Positions 50,312-58,437 of a stretch of 64,000 bases of DNA are shown piece by piece. The DNA is from DASUPK01 sp963744105. Lineage in GTDB: Bacteria > Actinomycetota > Thermoleophilia > Solirubrobacterales > 70-9. The stretch covers positions 744,001-808,000 of the forward strand of contig CAVUSJ010000004.1 of assembly GCA_963744105.1 (NCBI GenBank). Direction: 5' to 3'. Position numbers and translations under genes: made by a program. The notes below the pieces were generated by a model. It did no database searches and had not been told where the DNA came from. It saw only the letters and a program-made list of their open reading frames with translations. How positions within the stretch are numbered: the stretch's first letter is position 1; every line of letters starts with the position of its first letter.

Positions 50312-52533
50312 GCAGCGTGGGCGACTACATCCTCGGCGTGATCGGCCTGGTGGCCGTCGTCCTCTCGATGGCGATCGCCGGGAGGACGGCACGCCGCGCC
50401 GCGCTCCCGGCCTGGACGGGCACGCCGGCGCTGCTGGCCGACGCCGTGCTGGCGATCGGCATCCTCGTGCTCGTCGCCGAGGTGCTCGGGATCTTCGGGA
50501 TCCTCGACGGTGTCCTGCTCGTGGTCGCCGCCCTGATCGTCGGCGGCGGCGCGCTTCGCCTCGAGCCGATGCTGATCCGCGCGGGCGCGCGGGTGGCGCA
50601 GTGGGGCAAGGGCAAGGAGACCGACCTGCGCTCGGCGCCGCCGATCGGCCGTGTCGAGATGGGTGCCGGGATCGTCCTCGCGCTGATCGCCGCCGCCCAG
50701 TGGGCGGGACCGACTCTGCTGGCGCTCGACCGGGGGATCTACGGCGGAGATTCCCTCTGGTACCACCTCCCGCTCGCGGCGCACATCGCGGGTACCGGCT
50801 CGGTCACCGGGCTGCTCTACACGGACCCGCTCTACCTGAACTGGTTCTACCCGCAGGTCTCGGAGCTGCTCCACGCCGGCGGCATCCTGCTGTTCGGCAA
50901 CGACTTCCTCTCGCCGCTGATCAACATGGCCTGGCTCGGCCTGGCCCTGTTCGCCGGGTATTGCATCGGACGCCCGTACGGGACCGGCCCCGTCGGCCTC
51001 GCGGCGGTCGCCTCGGTGATGGCGGCGAACCTGCTCTTCTCGCGCCAGCCCGGCAACGCCAACAACGACGTCGTCGCGATCGCCCTCTTCCTCTCCTCCG
51101 TCGCCGTGCTGCTCAACGTTCGCTGGCCGGCGCGTCCAGGCTCCGGAGAGGGCCCCTCATCCGGACCTCCCTCCGGAGCCCTGCTGGTCGCGGGCCTGGC
51201 GGCCGGCCTGGCCCTGGGCACGAAGCTCACCGTCGTCCCGCCGGTTCTCGCCCTGACCGTCGGCGTGATCTGGATCAGCGGCGCCGGCTACCGGCTCCGC
51301 GCCTCGGCGGAGTGGATCGGCGCGCTCATCGTGGGCGGCGGCTACTGGTACTGGCGCAACCTGGTCGTCTCCGGCAACCCGTTCCCGTGGCAGGACATCG
51401 GCCCGATCCATCACGCCGAGGCGCTGCAGGGCCGTCATCCGTATTCGATCGCGCACTACGCGACCGACACGAGCGTCTGGGGTCGCTACTTCACCCCGGC
51501 CCTCCACGAGCGCCTTGGCGAGCTCTGGCCCGCCTACCTGGCGCTCGCGGTGGTCGCCGTGCTGCTCGTTCTCTGGCGCGGGGGGCGCATGGAGCGGATG
51601 CTCGGCATCGTCGCGCTGCTGGCCGCCATCGCGTACCTGCTGACGCCGCTCGGTGCCTCGGGCCCTGAGGGCATGCCGATCGGGTTCCGGCTCAACATCC
51701 GCTACCTGGCGCCGGGGCTGGTGCTCGCCCTGACGCTGCTGGCGATCCCGCCGCCCTTCGCCGGCGAGCAGCGCGTCTGGCGCCTCGGGACAAGGGCGCA
51801 GGTGTGGCGCTGCGGGGCGCTCGTCCTCTTCGCCGTGCTCATCGTGGTCAGCTCCGGCGCGATCGGTGCGATCGACACCGGGCGCATCCCGGGCACGCTG
51901 GCGTTGGCATTGGCCGTCGTCGCTCTGCCTCTCCTGCTCGTCTTCCTCTCGCGCCGCGGCCTCTCCCCGGTGCCGCTCGCCGGCATCGGCCTGGCGGCGT
52001 TGCTCCTTCTCGCGGTCTTCGGCCGCATGGCGCAGACCCACTACCTGGACGAGCGGTACTCCTCGACGGCGCCCGACTACCCGAAGACCGAGCAGCCGGC
52101 GATCGAGCTGAACCAGGGCCTCGGCGCCGCGTACGACTGGGCCCGCGGCACCCGTGACCAGCGAGTTGCCCTCTCCGGGACGATGGGCGCGATGTTCCAG
52201 TACCCGCTCTGGGGTGGCGATTCGAGTAACTCCGTCACCTACATCGGCCAGCACGGGCCGCGCGGATCCTTCGACGAGATCACGCAGTGCCCAGAGTGGA
52301 TCGCGGCCCTGAACGACGGCGACTACGACTACGTCGTCACCACCCCGACCTTCCACCAGGACGATCCCGCCGCCGACACGGCGCCGGCCCAGCGCGCCTG
52401 GATCTCCCGCGCCCAGAACATCCAGCACGTCGCGGGCGCGGGCTTGGTCGACGTCTGGAGGATCACCGGCCCGCTCGCCCCGGAGGCCTGTGTGGCCACC
52501 CCGGGCAAGAAGCTTCCGCCTGCTACCAAGTAG
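50308..52533 (+). CDS. Multi-spanning membrane protein, GT-C-like, array copy 4
   Basis: 741 residues with GTG overlapping copy 3. It has the full loop signature (ALDRGIYGGDSLWYHLPLAA) and WFYPQVSELLHAGG. The C-terminal domain reads WGGDSSNSVTYIGQHGPRGS, more diverged from copies 1-3. The final Cys (APEACVATPG) is conserved. It is followed 2 bases later by a small conserved gene. Confidence 0.8.
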   Translation: MSSVGDYILGVIGLVAVVLSMAIAGRTARRAALPAWTGTPALLADAVLAIGILVLVAEVLGIFGILDGVLLVVAALIVGGGALRLEPMLIRAGARVAQWGKGKETDLRSAPPIGRVEMGAGIVLALIAAAQWAGPTLLALDRGIYGGDSLWYHLPLAAHIAGTGSVTGLLYTDPLYLNWFYPQVSELLHAGGILLFGNDFLSPLINMAWLGLALFAGYCIGRPYGTGPVGLAAVASVMAANLLFSRQPGNANNDVVAIALFLSSVAVLLNVRWPARPGSGEGPSSGPPSGALLVAGLAAGLALGTKLTVVPPVLALTVGVIWISGAGYRLRASAEWIGALIVGGGYWYWRNLVVSGNPFPWQDIGPIHHAEALQGRHPYSIAHYATDTSVWGRYFTPALHERLGELWPAYLALAVVAVLLVLWRGGRMERMLGIVALLAAIAYLLTPLGASGPEGMPIGFRLNIRYLAPGLVLALTLLAIPPPFAGEQRVWRLGTRAQVWRCGALVLFAVLIVVSSGAIGAIDTGRIPGTLALALAVVALPLLLVFLSRRGLSPVPLAGIGLAALLLLAVFGRMAQTHYLDERYSSTAPDYPKTEQPAIELNQGLGAAYDWARGTRDQRVALSGTMGAMFQYPLWGGDSSNSVTYIGQHGPRGSFDEITQCPEWIAALNDGDYDYVVTTPTFHQDDPAADTAPAQRAWISRAQNIQHVAGAGLVDVWRITGPLAPEACVATPGKKLPPATK

Positions 52534-52535
52534 GA

Positions 52536-52874
52536 GTGCCCTATCCGCTCGACAACGCCCTCTTCCAGTGGGAGGAGGGCGCCAGGCGCCTGAGGGATCT
52601 CGACTCCGACCCGCGCGCCTCGCGCAACGCCCGCCGCTCCGTCGAAGCGATCCGAGACGAGCTCCGCCGCAGGATCGGCCCCACCTTCTCGGCCCAGGAG
52701 CTCGCGGATCTCTACGGCCATGGCACCGATTGGTGCCTGGAGGCGGCCCGCCAGGCCGCCCCGATGGCGGCGGTCGACCTGGATCCCCAGGCGATCGTCG
52801 ACGGGGCGTTCTTCGGGTACCTGCGCGGCGCCTACGACTACTCGGGCGGCCGCGTCATCGCGGCGCAGGACTGA
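52536..52874 (+). CDS. Small conserved helical protein at the end of the GT-C-like array
   Basis: The 112-residue protein from GTG 52536 is soluble and mostly helical (LFQWEEGARRLRDLDSD; RRSVEAIRDELRRRIGPTFS; AQELADLYGHGTDWCLEAAR). It ends in a short aromatic stretch (FFGYLRGAYDYSGG). I recognise no named family, though the composition looks well conserved. Two bases separate it from copy 4, so it is part of the same operon and may serve it. Confidence 0.7.
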   Translation: MPYPLDNALFQWEEGARRLRDLDSDPRASRNARRSVEAIRDELRRRIGPTFSAQELADLYGHGTDWCLEAARQAAPMAAVDLDPQAIVDGAFFGYLRGAYDYSGGRVIAAQD

Positions 52875-52877
52875 GGG

Positions 52878-53408
52878 TCAGTCCTCGACGCGTTCGAGGA
52901 CGATCCGCTCCGGCTCGATCGTCACCCTCAGCGCCTTGCGTCCCTGCCAGTGCTCGGCGTAGGTCGGGTCGTCCTTGATCGACGGATCCAGCCAGATTCC
53001 GTAGCCCTCTTCCTCGCCCTGGTCGAAGGTCGCCTCGAGCGGACGGCGCCGTCCGCGGCCGCGCCTCCCGCGACGTCTGCGCCGCCGCCGGCGTCCGCCG
53101 CCCTCACCGCCATCATCGCCGTCGCCATCCTCGGAGTCCGCGTCGCCCTCGCCCTCGTCGGTCGAGCCCTCTTCCTCCTCGGGCTCCGGCTCGCCGAGCT
53201 CCGCCTCGATCTCCGCCTCGATCTCGTCGCGGAGGTCGATGTCGGTGGCCGGCTCCTCGCCCTCGGCCGTCAGGTCGTGGCGGCTCCGGAAGTCGCGGAG
53301 CTGTGACGCAGGCACGCCGAGCTGATGGGCGATCCAGGCATCGGTGCGCCCCTGGCGCACCCAGGCTCGGATCTGATTTAGCTGTGGTCGCAGGGACTTA
53401 CGGGCCAC
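52878..53408 (-). CDS. HTH-like protein with acidic and arginine-rich segments
   Basis: 176 residues from GTG 53408. The N-terminus looks like a helix-turn-helix (QLNQIRAWVRQGRTDAWIAH, then QLGVPASQLRDFRSR). A Glu/Asp-rich segment (about 70-110) and an Arg-rich block (about 115-130) follow. The last 45 residues (GYGIWLDPSIKDDPTYAEHW, then GRKALRVTIEPERIVLE) look like a small conserved domain. The charge pattern suggests nucleic-acid binding. It is divergent from csrA and convergent with the GT-C-like operon. Confidence 0.72.
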   Translation of the reverse strand: MARKSLRPQLNQIRAWVRQGRTDAWIAHQLGVPASQLRDFRSRHDLTAEGEEPATDIDLRDEIEAEIEAELGEPEPEEEEGSTDEGEGDADSEDGDGDDGGEGGGRRRRRRRRGRRGRGRRRPLEATFDQGEEEGYGIWLDPSIKDDPTYAEHWQGRKALRVTIEPERIVLERVED

Positions 53409-53442
53409 GGCGGCGGACTCTAGATGATTCGGCGTTTGTGCC

Positions 53443-53471
53443 TTGGCAGGCGGGGCGGAACCCTGTACGCT
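53443..53471 (+). promoter_or_regulatory. csrA: Probable csrA promoter
   Basis: TTGGCA (53443-53448) and TACGCT (53466-53471) are separated by 17 bases, a good sigma-70-type spacing, about 69 bases before the csrA ATG. A small inverted repeat ACCTA-TTTC-TAGGT lies at about 53472-53485, near the expected start of transcription. Confidence 0.45.
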
Positions 53472-53539
53472 ACCTATTTCTAGGTACCCGACAACGGCCG
53501 GTGCCTGGGGGGGTGGGCAACGATCGGTAGGAGGCAACG

Positions 53540-53791
53540 ATGCTGGTGCTGACACGGAAGCCGGGCCAGAGCATCATGATCGGCGATGGCGTCGAAGTGC
53601 AGGTTCTCTCGGTGGCCGGCGAGAAGGTGCGTCTGGGCATCACCGCCCCGCGAGACGTCTCGATCTTCAGGGACGAGGTCTACGACCGGATCGAGAGCGA
53701 GAGTGAGGGCGAGGGCAGCACCGCCGGGGATGAGGACCCGGGCACGAACGAGGCCGTCGCGAACGCGCTGCAGCGACTGTCGCAGCGGTAG
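53540..53791 (+). CDS. csrA: Carbon storage regulator CsrA
   Basis: The 83-residue RNA-binding protein begins MLVLTRKPGQSIMIGDGVEV and has the canonical GxxVRLGI (KVRLGITAPRDVSIFRDEVY). It binds GGA-containing hairpins and blocks or stabilises mRNAs. An acidic C-terminal tail of about 25 residues extends past the core. AGGAGG lies 6 bases before the ATG. No flagellar gene or fliW is nearby, so its targets here are unknown. Confidence 0.95.
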   Translation: MLVLTRKPGQSIMIGDGVEVQVLSVAGEKVRLGITAPRDVSIFRDEVYDRIESESEGEGSTAGDEDPGTNEAVANALQRLSQR

Positions 53792-53866
53792 ACGGCTTCG
53801 CCATCAGGTCGCAGCCACAAGCGGCTGCCCCACATAAGTCGCTCCGGGCTGCGCCCTCCGCTCCAA
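53791..53866 (-). repeat. Copy B of the dispersed structured repeat
   Basis: On the minus strand this reads like 17676-17750: TTGGAGCG, AGGGCG-C-AGCCCG, AGCGACTT, a variable hairpin (GCAGCC/GGCTGC) and the identical CCTGATGGCGAAGCCGTC. It starts at the last base of the csrA stop and occupies the convergent gap with the next gene. Hairpins are kept although their sequences differ, which argues for conserved structure. Confidence 0.8.
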
Positions 53867-53888
53867 TAGCCAGCAGCCTGGTGGCTGC

Positions 53889-54137
53889 TTAGCCCATCAG
53901 CCAGGCCAGCGTCTCGAACATCGAGACGACCACGGTCACGACCGTGATCGTCAGGCAGACGAGAAGAACGCTGAACCGGACCTTGCCCCGGGACTCGTTG
54001 CGGGTGATGCGCCGGGCGCGCGAGCGGTTGACCGCGCGCTTGCGCAGCTGATCGCGCCGGCGTCGCTCGAGCGCCATCTCCTGCTCGAACGCCAGCTCGA
54101 TCTGAGCCATGCTCTGTCGCATTCGCATCTGAGCCAT
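53889..54137 (-). CDS. Small membrane protein with coiled-coil N-terminus
   Basis: 82 residues from ATG 54137: a charged helical segment (QSMAQIELAFEQEMALERRR) and one C-terminal membrane helix (FSVLLVCLTITVVTVVVSMF). It looks like a tail-anchored or bitopic protein. No family recognised. A frame extending to 54173 exists but has no better start signal. Confidence 0.6.
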   Translation of the reverse strand: MAQMRMRQSMAQIELAFEQEMALERRRRDQLRKRAVNRSRARRITRNESRGKVRFSVLLVCLTITVVTVVVSMFETLAWLMG

Positions 54138-54234
54138 CGCAACTGCCCCCAGGGCGGCCGTGCAAGCTAGCAAAGGGATTTTGCATGAGCCAAACCGCCC
54201 AAACGCGGCAGCCGCCCCATCGGGTCACCTTCGA

Positions 54235-54768
54235 CTATAGAGGGCACCTCCCCCATAGGCCGCGGCCACGCACGCCGGCACGGCCCGCCAGGCGGGCGAA
54301 GAGGGGGGCGAAGGAGTCGTTGGGCGGGATGATCAGCGTTCGCGCCAGGCCGCGGCGGGCGAGCTCCGCGTTGACGAACAGCGGGTGACGGCCGGGGCGC
54401 GGCAGGTAGACGTAAGCGAGCAGGCGGCCGTAGACGTCGCGGCGCTCGGCGTCGAACCGGAGCGTGACGGTTCTTCCGTAGACGAGGCGATCGTTCACCT
54501 CGTGCGCCCTCGGGCCGCCGCACTGGACCGGCGTGCCGGGCTTGACGGTCTCGGGTGTGTCGATGCCGATGTAGCGGACGGTCTCCTCGTCGCCGTCCGC
54601 GAGCCGCACGTCGATCGTGTCGCCGTCGACGACGTGAGTGACGCGGGCGGTCAGCGGGCCGGAGGGCTCGGAGGAGTTGCTGCCGCTGCCGCAGCGCGAC
54701 AGGGAGACGGCGACGAGAACTGCGGCAATGAAGAGGGGGGCGCTCAGGGCGCCGCGGCGATGCGCCAT
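54235..54768 (-). CDS. Exported thermonuclease-family (SNase-like) protein
   Basis: 177 residues with an N-terminal hydrophobic signal and a Cys (SLSRCGSGS) that could be a lipobox. The SNase OB-fold core is VTHVVDGDTIDVRL, VRYIGIDTPETVKPG, and RRDVYGRLLAYVYLP, with catalytic Asp and Arg positions kept. It probably degrades extracellular DNA/RNA or acts in the envelope. Its start is 36 bases downstream of the aldolase gene's end. Confidence 0.88.
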   Translation of the reverse strand: MAHRRGALSAPLFIAAVLVAVSLSRCGSGSNSSEPSGPLTARVTHVVDGDTIDVRLADGDEETVRYIGIDTPETVKPGTPVQCGGPRAHEVNDRLVYGRTVTLRFDAERRDVYGRLLAYVYLPRPGRHPLFVNAELARRGLARTLIIPPNDSFAPLFARLAGRAGVRGRGLWGRCPL

Positions 54769-54803
54769 CCCTCGTTGAGGGCCGGGCCGGAAGAACTAGG
54801 CGG

Positions 54804-55724
54804 CTACGGAATCCGCCGCACGTTGTTGAGCAGCGTCTCCTTGATCTGGCCGATGATCTCGAGTGCCTCGCTCTTCTCGCGCTGCCAGACGTTGCGGCCG
54901 AAGATCACGCCTGAGCCGCCCGCCTCCATGATCGTGCGGGTGTGGGAGAGCACCGTCTCGTCGTCGGTCTTCGATCCGCCGGAGAGCACGACCAGGGAGC
55001 GTCCCGCGGACTCGACGATCTGGCGCACCGCCTCCTCGGGCGAGACCTCCATCTCGTCGTAGGGGGCGGGCTGGGCCTTGTCCTTCTCGGGATCGAACTT
55101 CGGGAAGTTGAGCTTGACCACGTCGGCGCCCATCTCCATCGCCATCCGGGCGGCGTAGTCGATCGCGTAGAACGAGTTGGCTCCGCCCTTGGAGTCGATC
55201 GCGGAGCCCCTCGGGTACGACCAGACGATCAGGGGCATGCCGTAGCGCTCGCAGTCCTCGCGCACGCCCTTGAGTTGAAGCAGGTCCTCGTCCTGGCGGG
55301 GCGAGCCGACGTACATCGTGTAGCCGACCGCGTCGGCGCCCAGGCGAACGGCGTCCTCCACCGACGAGTTGAGGGTCGAGAGCGCGTTGTCCGACGAGGG
55401 GACGTCGGTCTTGCCGTTCACCTTGAGGATCAGCGGGACCTGGCCCGCGTAGTCCGGGTAGTAGCGGCTCGCCAGGCCGATCTGGCAGGCGATCGCCGAG
55501 TAGCCCGCCTCGGCCGCGAGGCTGAACTGGTACTCCGGGTCCTTGGAGGCGGGGTTCGGGAAGAAGTCGCGGGGGCCGTGCTCGATCCCCTGGTCGATCG
55601 GGAGCAGCATCAGGGTCCCGTTGCCGGGGCCGTAGTCGAAGAGCAGCCGGCGCAGCCGCGCGCGCTTGCCGGGCGAGAGCGTTGCGAGCAGCGACTTCTG
55701 CTCGGTGATCGACTTCACTTCCAT
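54804..55724 (-). CDS. Class I fructose-bisphosphate aldolase (DhnA-type)
   Basis: The 306-residue Schiff-base aldolase of the DhnA/FbaB family opens MEVKSITEQKSLLATLSPGK. It contains LLPIDQGIEHGPRDFF, GADVVKLNFPKFDPEKDKAQ (likely Schiff-base lysine) and GRSLVVLSGGSKTDDETVL. It cleaves fructose-1,6-bisphosphate in glycolysis or gluconeogenesis. ATG 55724 follows GGAGAAG; the upstream frame is not protein-like. Class I DhnA aldolases are found in many actinobacteria without a class II enzyme nearby. Confidence 0.92.
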   Translation of the reverse strand: MEVKSITEQKSLLATLSPGKRARLRRLLFDYGPGNGTLMLLPIDQGIEHGPRDFFPNPASKDPEYQFSLAAEAGYSAIACQIGLASRYYPDYAGQVPLILKVNGKTDVPSSDNALSTLNSSVEDAVRLGADAVGYTMYVGSPRQDEDLLQLKGVREDCERYGMPLIVWSYPRGSAIDSKGGANSFYAIDYAARMAMEMGADVVKLNFPKFDPEKDKAQPAPYDEMEVSPEEAVRQIVESAGRSLVVLSGGSKTDDETVLSHTRTIMEAGGSGVIFGRNVWQREKSEALEIIGQIKETLLNNVRRIP

Positions 55725-55803
55725 CTTCTCCACTACCTCCTGAGTTGGGCCTTGACGGCCAGTATCGCCGATCTCCTCCGGAGGCCGCAGTCGCGGACGG
55801 GGC

Positions 55804-56831
55804 TCAGAGGGTCCGGTTGGCGGCCGCCTCGAGCGACTTGCGGGCGTCATCGATGATCGAGCGGAGGATCTCAGCGGCCGGCCCGCTCTGCCCGAGCTCG
55901 TGCGCCTGCCCCGCCCAGAGGTTGAACCCGTCCGGATCTCCGCGCTTCCGCGCGGCTGCCCGCAGCGGAGCCGTCGCGTAGTGGATCTGCGGATAGGCGG
56001 AGGGAGCGTTTGCGGAGTGCTCGGTTATGAAGCGGTTGACGATGGCGCCCGGCGGCCGCTGAAGGCGCGCGTCAGTGCGGTGGGCGTCCGCGACGCGAGG
56101 GCGTCGCGATAGCCGGCCTCGTCCGCCCTCAGGAAGGCAGTGCCCAGCTGCGCCGCGGCGGCCCCGGCCGCCAGTGCCGCGGCGACGGCCGGTCCATCGG
56201 TCAACCCACCCGCCGCGATCAGCGGCAACCTGGCGTGACGGGCGACCAGACGCAGGAGGACCAGAGTGCTCAGGGGCTCGTCGTCGAGATCGGCGAACGA
56301 GGCACGATGGCCGTCGGCCTCCGAGCCCTGCAGCACGATCGCGTCCGCGCCCGCCTCGGCAGCCAGCGCCGCCTCTCGCGGGGTGGTGGCCGTGACCCAG
56401 ACCTCGACCCCCGCTTCGCGAAGCTGCGCGATCCGGTCCGGCTCCGGGCAGCCGAAGGTGAATGAGGCGACGGCGGGACGGAGCGTCTCGACGAGCGCCA
56501 GCTTCTGCGCGTAGCCGTCGTCGTCATACCGGGCGTCGCCGAGCCCCGCGCCGTACCGGCCGGCCTCCGGGGCGACGCTCTGCAGGTAGTCCTCCAGGCC
56601 GGGGGTCTCCACCTGCGGATCGCCCGGGACGAAGAGGTTGACGCCGAAGGGAGTCTCGGTCCGCTCGCGCACCGAGACCATTCGCTCCTCGAGAACCTCC
56701 GGGGTGAGGTAGCCGGACGCCAGGAAGCCGAGGCCGCCGGCCTCGCTGACGGCGGCCGCCAGCTCGGCGGTCGACGCGCCGCCGGCGAGGGGCGCCAGGA
56801 CGATCGGGTGCTGGATCTCCTCGAGCACCAT
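55804..56831 (-). pseudogene. Nitronate monooxygenase (NPD-like), frameshifted
   Basis: The first 268 residues are a good FMN-dependent nitronate monooxygenase/enoyl-reductase-type TIM barrel (HPIVLAPLAGGASTAELAAA; FGVNLFVPGDPQ; AGADAIVLQGSEADGHRA; LIAAGGLTDGPAVAAALAAG). The frame breaks after LTRAFSGR and stops at 56025. Reading one base over continues PGAIVNRFITEHSANAPSAY to RSIIDDARKSLEAA and a TGA at 55804-55806. One base is missing near 56050-56056. Either the gene is inactivated or this is an assembly error. Confidence 0.78.
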
Positions 56832-56887
56832 CCGGGGGGATTCTGGCCTACGCCCGGCCGGGCCAAACTTCATCCCCCGGGGCTGTC

Positions 56888-58018
56888 ATGGTCCCGGCCG
56901 TGCTGGAGCACAACTTCAGCGGGACGCCGTTCACCCTCGGGATCGAGGAAGAGCTGATGATCTGCGACGCCGAAAGCCTCGAGCTGTCGCAGTCGATCGA
57001 GGTGATCCTCGGCGACCTGCCCGACGGCATCGCCGGGGAGGTGAAGCCCGAGCTGATGCAGTCCGTCCTCGAAGTGGCGACGCTCCCCTGCGGAGACGTC
57101 GCCGAGGCGGGCGAGCAACTGCGGGAGCTCCGCCGAATCGTTCGCCGGGTGGCGGAGAACAACGGGCTCGCGATCGGGGCGGCCGGAACCCATCCCGCCG
57201 CTCTGTACGAGGACCAGCTGATCGTCGATCGCCCGCGCTACAAGGAGCTGGCGGCCGAGCTGAGCTGGATCGCCGAGCAGGAGCTCATCTTCGGCACCCA
57301 CGTCCACGTCGGCATCGACGACGCCGAGAAGGCGATCTACGTCGCCGACGGCATGCGCGGCTATCTGCCGCTCCTGCTCGGGATGTCGTCGAACTCGCCG
57401 CTTTGGCGGGGGAAGACGACGGGCATGATGTCGTCCCGCACGCCGGTCTTTCGCGCCTTTCCGAGGGTCGGCATCCCGCCCTACTACGGGACCTGGGACA
57501 TCTACTCGCACCGGGTCGAGCAGATGATGCGCGGCGGGGCGATCCCGGACTACACGTACCTGTGGTGGGACGTCCGCCCGCATCCGAACCTCGGGACCGT
57601 CGAGCTGCGGGTCTTCGACCAGCAGACCCACATCGAGCACACCATCGGCTTCGCCGCACTCGCGCAGGCTCTGGCGCACCGCCTCGCCGACGACTACGAC
57701 GAGGGGGTGCCGAGCATCGAGCACCCCCACGAGCTGATTGACGACAACAAGGTCAGGGCGGCGGTGGTCGGGATCGAGGGGAAGCTGATCGACTTCGATC
57801 ACGGCCTCGAGGTCCCCGGCAAGACCATGGCTCGCGGCGTGATCGACGACCTCAGGGAGCACGCGAGCGAACTCGGCTGCGAGGCGGAGCTCGCCATCCT
57901 CGGTGACCTGACGGAGAACGGAACCGGGGCCCGTCGCCAGCTCAACTGGCTGTCGGACCACGGCGAGGTGGGGGCCCTGATGCGCCAGATCGTCGCCGCC
58001 AGCGATCCGGACGCATGA
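56888..58018 (+). CDS. YbdK-type carboxylate-amine ligase (glutamate-cysteine ligase-like)
   Basis: The 376-residue protein of the GCS2/YbdK family has the start FTLGIEEELMICDAESLELS and later FGTHVHVGIDDAEK and GTVELRVFDQQTH. Members make gamma-glutamyl-type or related amide bonds; the substrates in actinobacteria are mostly unknown. It is divergent from the frameshifted monooxygenase with only a short gap. Confidence 0.9.
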   Translation: MVPAVLEHNFSGTPFTLGIEEELMICDAESLELSQSIEVILGDLPDGIAGEVKPELMQSVLEVATLPCGDVAEAGEQLRELRRIVRRVAENNGLAIGAAGTHPAALYEDQLIVDRPRYKELAAELSWIAEQELIFGTHVHVGIDDAEKAIYVADGMRGYLPLLLGMSSNSPLWRGKTTGMMSSRTPVFRAFPRVGIPPYYGTWDIYSHRVEQMMRGGAIPDYTYLWWDVRPHPNLGTVELRVFDQQTHIEHTIGFAALAQALAHRLADDYDEGVPSIEHPHELIDDNKVRAAVVGIEGKLIDFDHGLEVPGKTMARGVIDDLREHASELGCEAELAILGDLTENGTGARRQLNWLSDHGEVGALMRQIVAASDPDA

Positions 58019-58066
58019 AGAATCGGCCGTAAGCGAACCGCCACCGGGATCGTTGGTACGATTTCA

Positions 58067-58087
58067 GTAGCGAACTACCGTTTTTTT
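58067..58087 (+). terminator. Candidate terminator before the HxlR-like gene
   Basis: GTAG-CGAA-CTAC forms a short stem with a GNRA-like loop and is followed by CG and seven T. The stem is weak (4 bp) but the T-run is clear. It would end the YbdK-type transcript, about 50 bases after its stop. Confidence 0.45.
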
Positions 58088-58097
58088 GCGGCGTGAA

Positions 58098-58112
58098 ATA
58101 CGGATTCCGTAT
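58098..58112. promoter_or_regulatory. Palindromic operator candidate before the HxlR-like gene
   Basis: ATACGGA-T-TCCGTAT is a perfect 15-base inverted repeat ending two bases before the ATG at 58115. Size, spacing and position fit autoregulation by the winged-helix protein. Confidence 0.6.
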
Positions 58113-58114
58113 CA

Positions 58115-58408
58115 ATGGCCACGGCCAAGCCGATCGAACGCACACTTGAGCTGCTCGGCAGGCGATGGGCCCTGCGCCTGGTCTGGGAGCTGCGGCGCAG
58201 CACCCTGACGTTCTCCGAGCTTCGCACGCGGACCGGGATCAGCCCATCGGTCCTCTCGGCGCGACTCGGGGAGCTGGTCGAAGCCGGAGTGCTGGAGAGG
58301 GACAGCGGCCGACGGTACCGCCTCAGCGGCAGGGGGCGCGAGCTCGCCCGTCTGCTCTACGAGCTCAACCGATGGGCCGAGCAACCTGACAAAACGGGTC
58401 GCGCCTAA
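58115..58408 (+). CDS. HxlR-like winged-helix regulator (short)
   Basis: 97 residues: an HxlR/MarR-type winged helix (LLGRRWALRLVWELRRSTLT, FSELRTRTGISPSVLSARLG) and a wing (ERDSGRRYRLSGRGRELARL). Usual HxlR proteins run to about 110-150 residues and often carry a sensing Cys in the first helix; this one lacks it. The palindrome immediately upstream is its probable target. Signal unknown. Confidence 0.85.
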   Translation: MATAKPIERTLELLGRRWALRLVWELRRSTLTFSELRTRTGISPSVLSARLGELVEAGVLERDSGRRYRLSGRGRELARLLYELNRWAEQPDKTGRA

Positions 58409-58437
58409 TCGGCGCGCCCTCGCACTATCCTCGCGGA

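Noticed and set aside
58071..58084. A second LexA-like site, CGAACTACCGTTTT, before the HxlR-like gene
   Set aside because: The right half does not match GTTCG, and the T-run fits a terminator better.
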